Shown: positions 63,283 to 64,000 of the stretch, piece by piece | Layout of the letters: every line of letters starts with the position of its first letter | Numbering within the stretch: position 1 is the first letter of the stretch | Source of the DNA: Propionivibrio sp. | GTDB taxonomy: Bacteria; Pseudomonadota; Gammaproteobacteria; Burkholderiales; Rhodocyclaceae | Direction: 5' to 3' | NCBI RefSeq assembly: GCF_017995515.1 | Contig: NZ_JAGOIT010000003.1 | Location: 1 to 64,000 of the forward strand | Length of the DNA stretch: 64,000 bases | Made by a program: the position numbers and the translations under genes | Notes under the pieces: generated by a model | Database searches by the model: none | Told to the model about the DNA's origin: nothing | The model's input: the letters and a program-made list of their open reading frames with translations, nothing else

Positions 63283-64000
63283 TCACGCGCTAATCAAATT
63301 GAATGTGCCGAACGGCGACAACGAAGCCTTGTCGGCGAGTTGAGGTTCGTCGAACACGATGTCGCCACCATCCATTTGGTCCAGGGCGCTGCCGACGCGC
63401 AGGCCCTTGAAGTCGAACAGGTTGTTGTCGGCCAGGTGCGACGGGACGATGTTCTGCAGCGCGGTGAAGACCGATTCGGTACGCCCGGGATAGCGCTGAT
63501 CCCAGTCAGCCATCATTTCGCGGACCTTCTGCCGTTGCAGGTTCTTCTGCGAACCACACAGGTTGCACGGGATGATCGGGAATTCCATGCCGCGCGCGAA
63601 CTTCGCGACGTCGTTCTCGCCGCAGTAGGCCAGCGGGCGGATGACGACGTGCGCGCCGTCGTCCGTCACCAACTTCGGCGGCATGGCCTTGAGTTTGCCG
63701 CCGAAGAGCAGGTTGAGGAAGAGCGTATGCACAATGTCGTCGCGGTGATGGCCGAGCGCAATCTTGTTGGCGCCGAGTTCCTTCGCCGTGCGATAGATGA
63801 CACCGCGGCGCAGGCGCGAGCAGAGCGAGCAGGTGGTTTTGCCCTCGGGGATCTTCTCCTTGACGATCGAGTAGGTGTCCTGCTCGACGATGCGATATTC
63901 GACGCCGAGTCCGGCCAGATAGTTGGGCAGGACGTCAGCCGGGAAGCCCGGCTGCTTCTGGTCGAGATTCATCGCGATCAGGCGGAAATCGACCGGCGCG
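63283..64000 (-). CDS. ttcA: tRNA 2-thiocytidine biosynthesis protein TtcA (cut by window edge)
   Basis: C-terminal part of about 238 residues; the frame stays open past 63972 to the window end ([20 protein letters not shown]). Iron-sulfur cysteines in [12 protein letters not shown] and [10 protein letters not shown], and [15 protein letters not shown]. It thiolates cytidine 32 of tRNAs using a 4Fe-4S cluster and ATP. The N-terminal PP-loop (SGGKDS) is outside the window. Confidence 0.93.
   Translation of the reverse strand, partial: APVDFRLIAMNLDQKQPGFPADVLPNYLAGLGVEYRIVEQDTYSIVKEKIPEGKTTCSLCSRLRRGVIYRTAKELGANKIALGHHRDDIVHTLFLNLLFGGKLKAMPPKLVTDDGAHVVIRPLAYCGENDVAKFARGMEFPIIPCNLCGSQKNLQRQKVREMMADWDQRYPGRTESVFTALQNIVPSHLADNNLFDFKGLRVGSALDQMDGGDIVFDEPQLADKASLSPFGTFNLISA

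Overview
The window looks like about 64 kb of chromosome from a GC-rich betaproteobacterium, most likely Rhodocyclales or a near relative. This is inferred from gene content and order: lptB-rpoN-hpf-ptsN-hprK, recA-recX, ribB-ribH-nusB-thiL-pgpA-pncC, and glrK-qseG-glrR. Both edges cut genes: murB on the left and ttcA on the right. No rRNA, tRNA, CRISPR array or intact mobile element was seen.

Left part (1-16 kb): a minus-strand set of murB, a TPR protein and cobalamin-dependent methionine synthase metH. The metH leader carries a sigma70-type promoter, an H-type pseudoknot that matches the SAM-II riboswitch, and an intrinsic terminator. Next come creB-creC-creD, two small membrane or periplasmic proteins of unknown role, an orphan sensor kinase, and a two-gene unit with a TrkA-N potassium channel.

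Middle left (16-32 kb): recQ (next to a long imperfect inverted repeat), an EamA transporter, a 39-residue membrane peptide, L-fucose isomerase fucI with its own promoter, and a small AT-richer patch. That patch holds a helix-turn-helix regulator with a palindromic operator, a 51-residue ORF and a Fic AMP-transferase. The glrK-qseG-glrR system, a bactofilin, an N-acyltransferase-like protein, an OmpA lipoprotein, arginase and endonuclease IV follow. Between 31.7 and 33.0 kb lies decayed DNA: a hexanucleotide repeat, a REP-like inverted repeat and a shredded IS1380-type transposase.

Sugar island (33-49.4 kb): the most distinctive region. The minus arm has a SorC-type regulator, a fucose/arabinose-isomerase-like enzyme, and an Rbs-type ABC importer with a DUF2291 lipoprotein. 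The divergent plus arm has a split transketolase, an FGGY sugar kinase, a second complete Rbs-type importer and two short-chain dehydrogenases. The arms share a 554-bp control region with promoters and related AT-rich palindromes. The logic appears to be import, oxidation of a polyol or isomerisation of an aldose to a ketose, phosphorylation, then cleavage by transketolase. It resembles the D-apiose transketolase pathway, but the isomerase is of another family and the substrate is not known.

Right part (49.4-64 kb): housekeeping genes. These are riboflavin synthesis (a RibB whose RibA half lacks the zinc cysteines), nusB, thiL, pgpA, pncC, a FimV-like protein, recA under a LexA box, recX, lptB, rpoN, hpf, ptsN and hprK. 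A PsiF-like peptide, a cyclase-FHA fusion lacking the catalytic arginine, and the C-terminal part of ttcA close the window.
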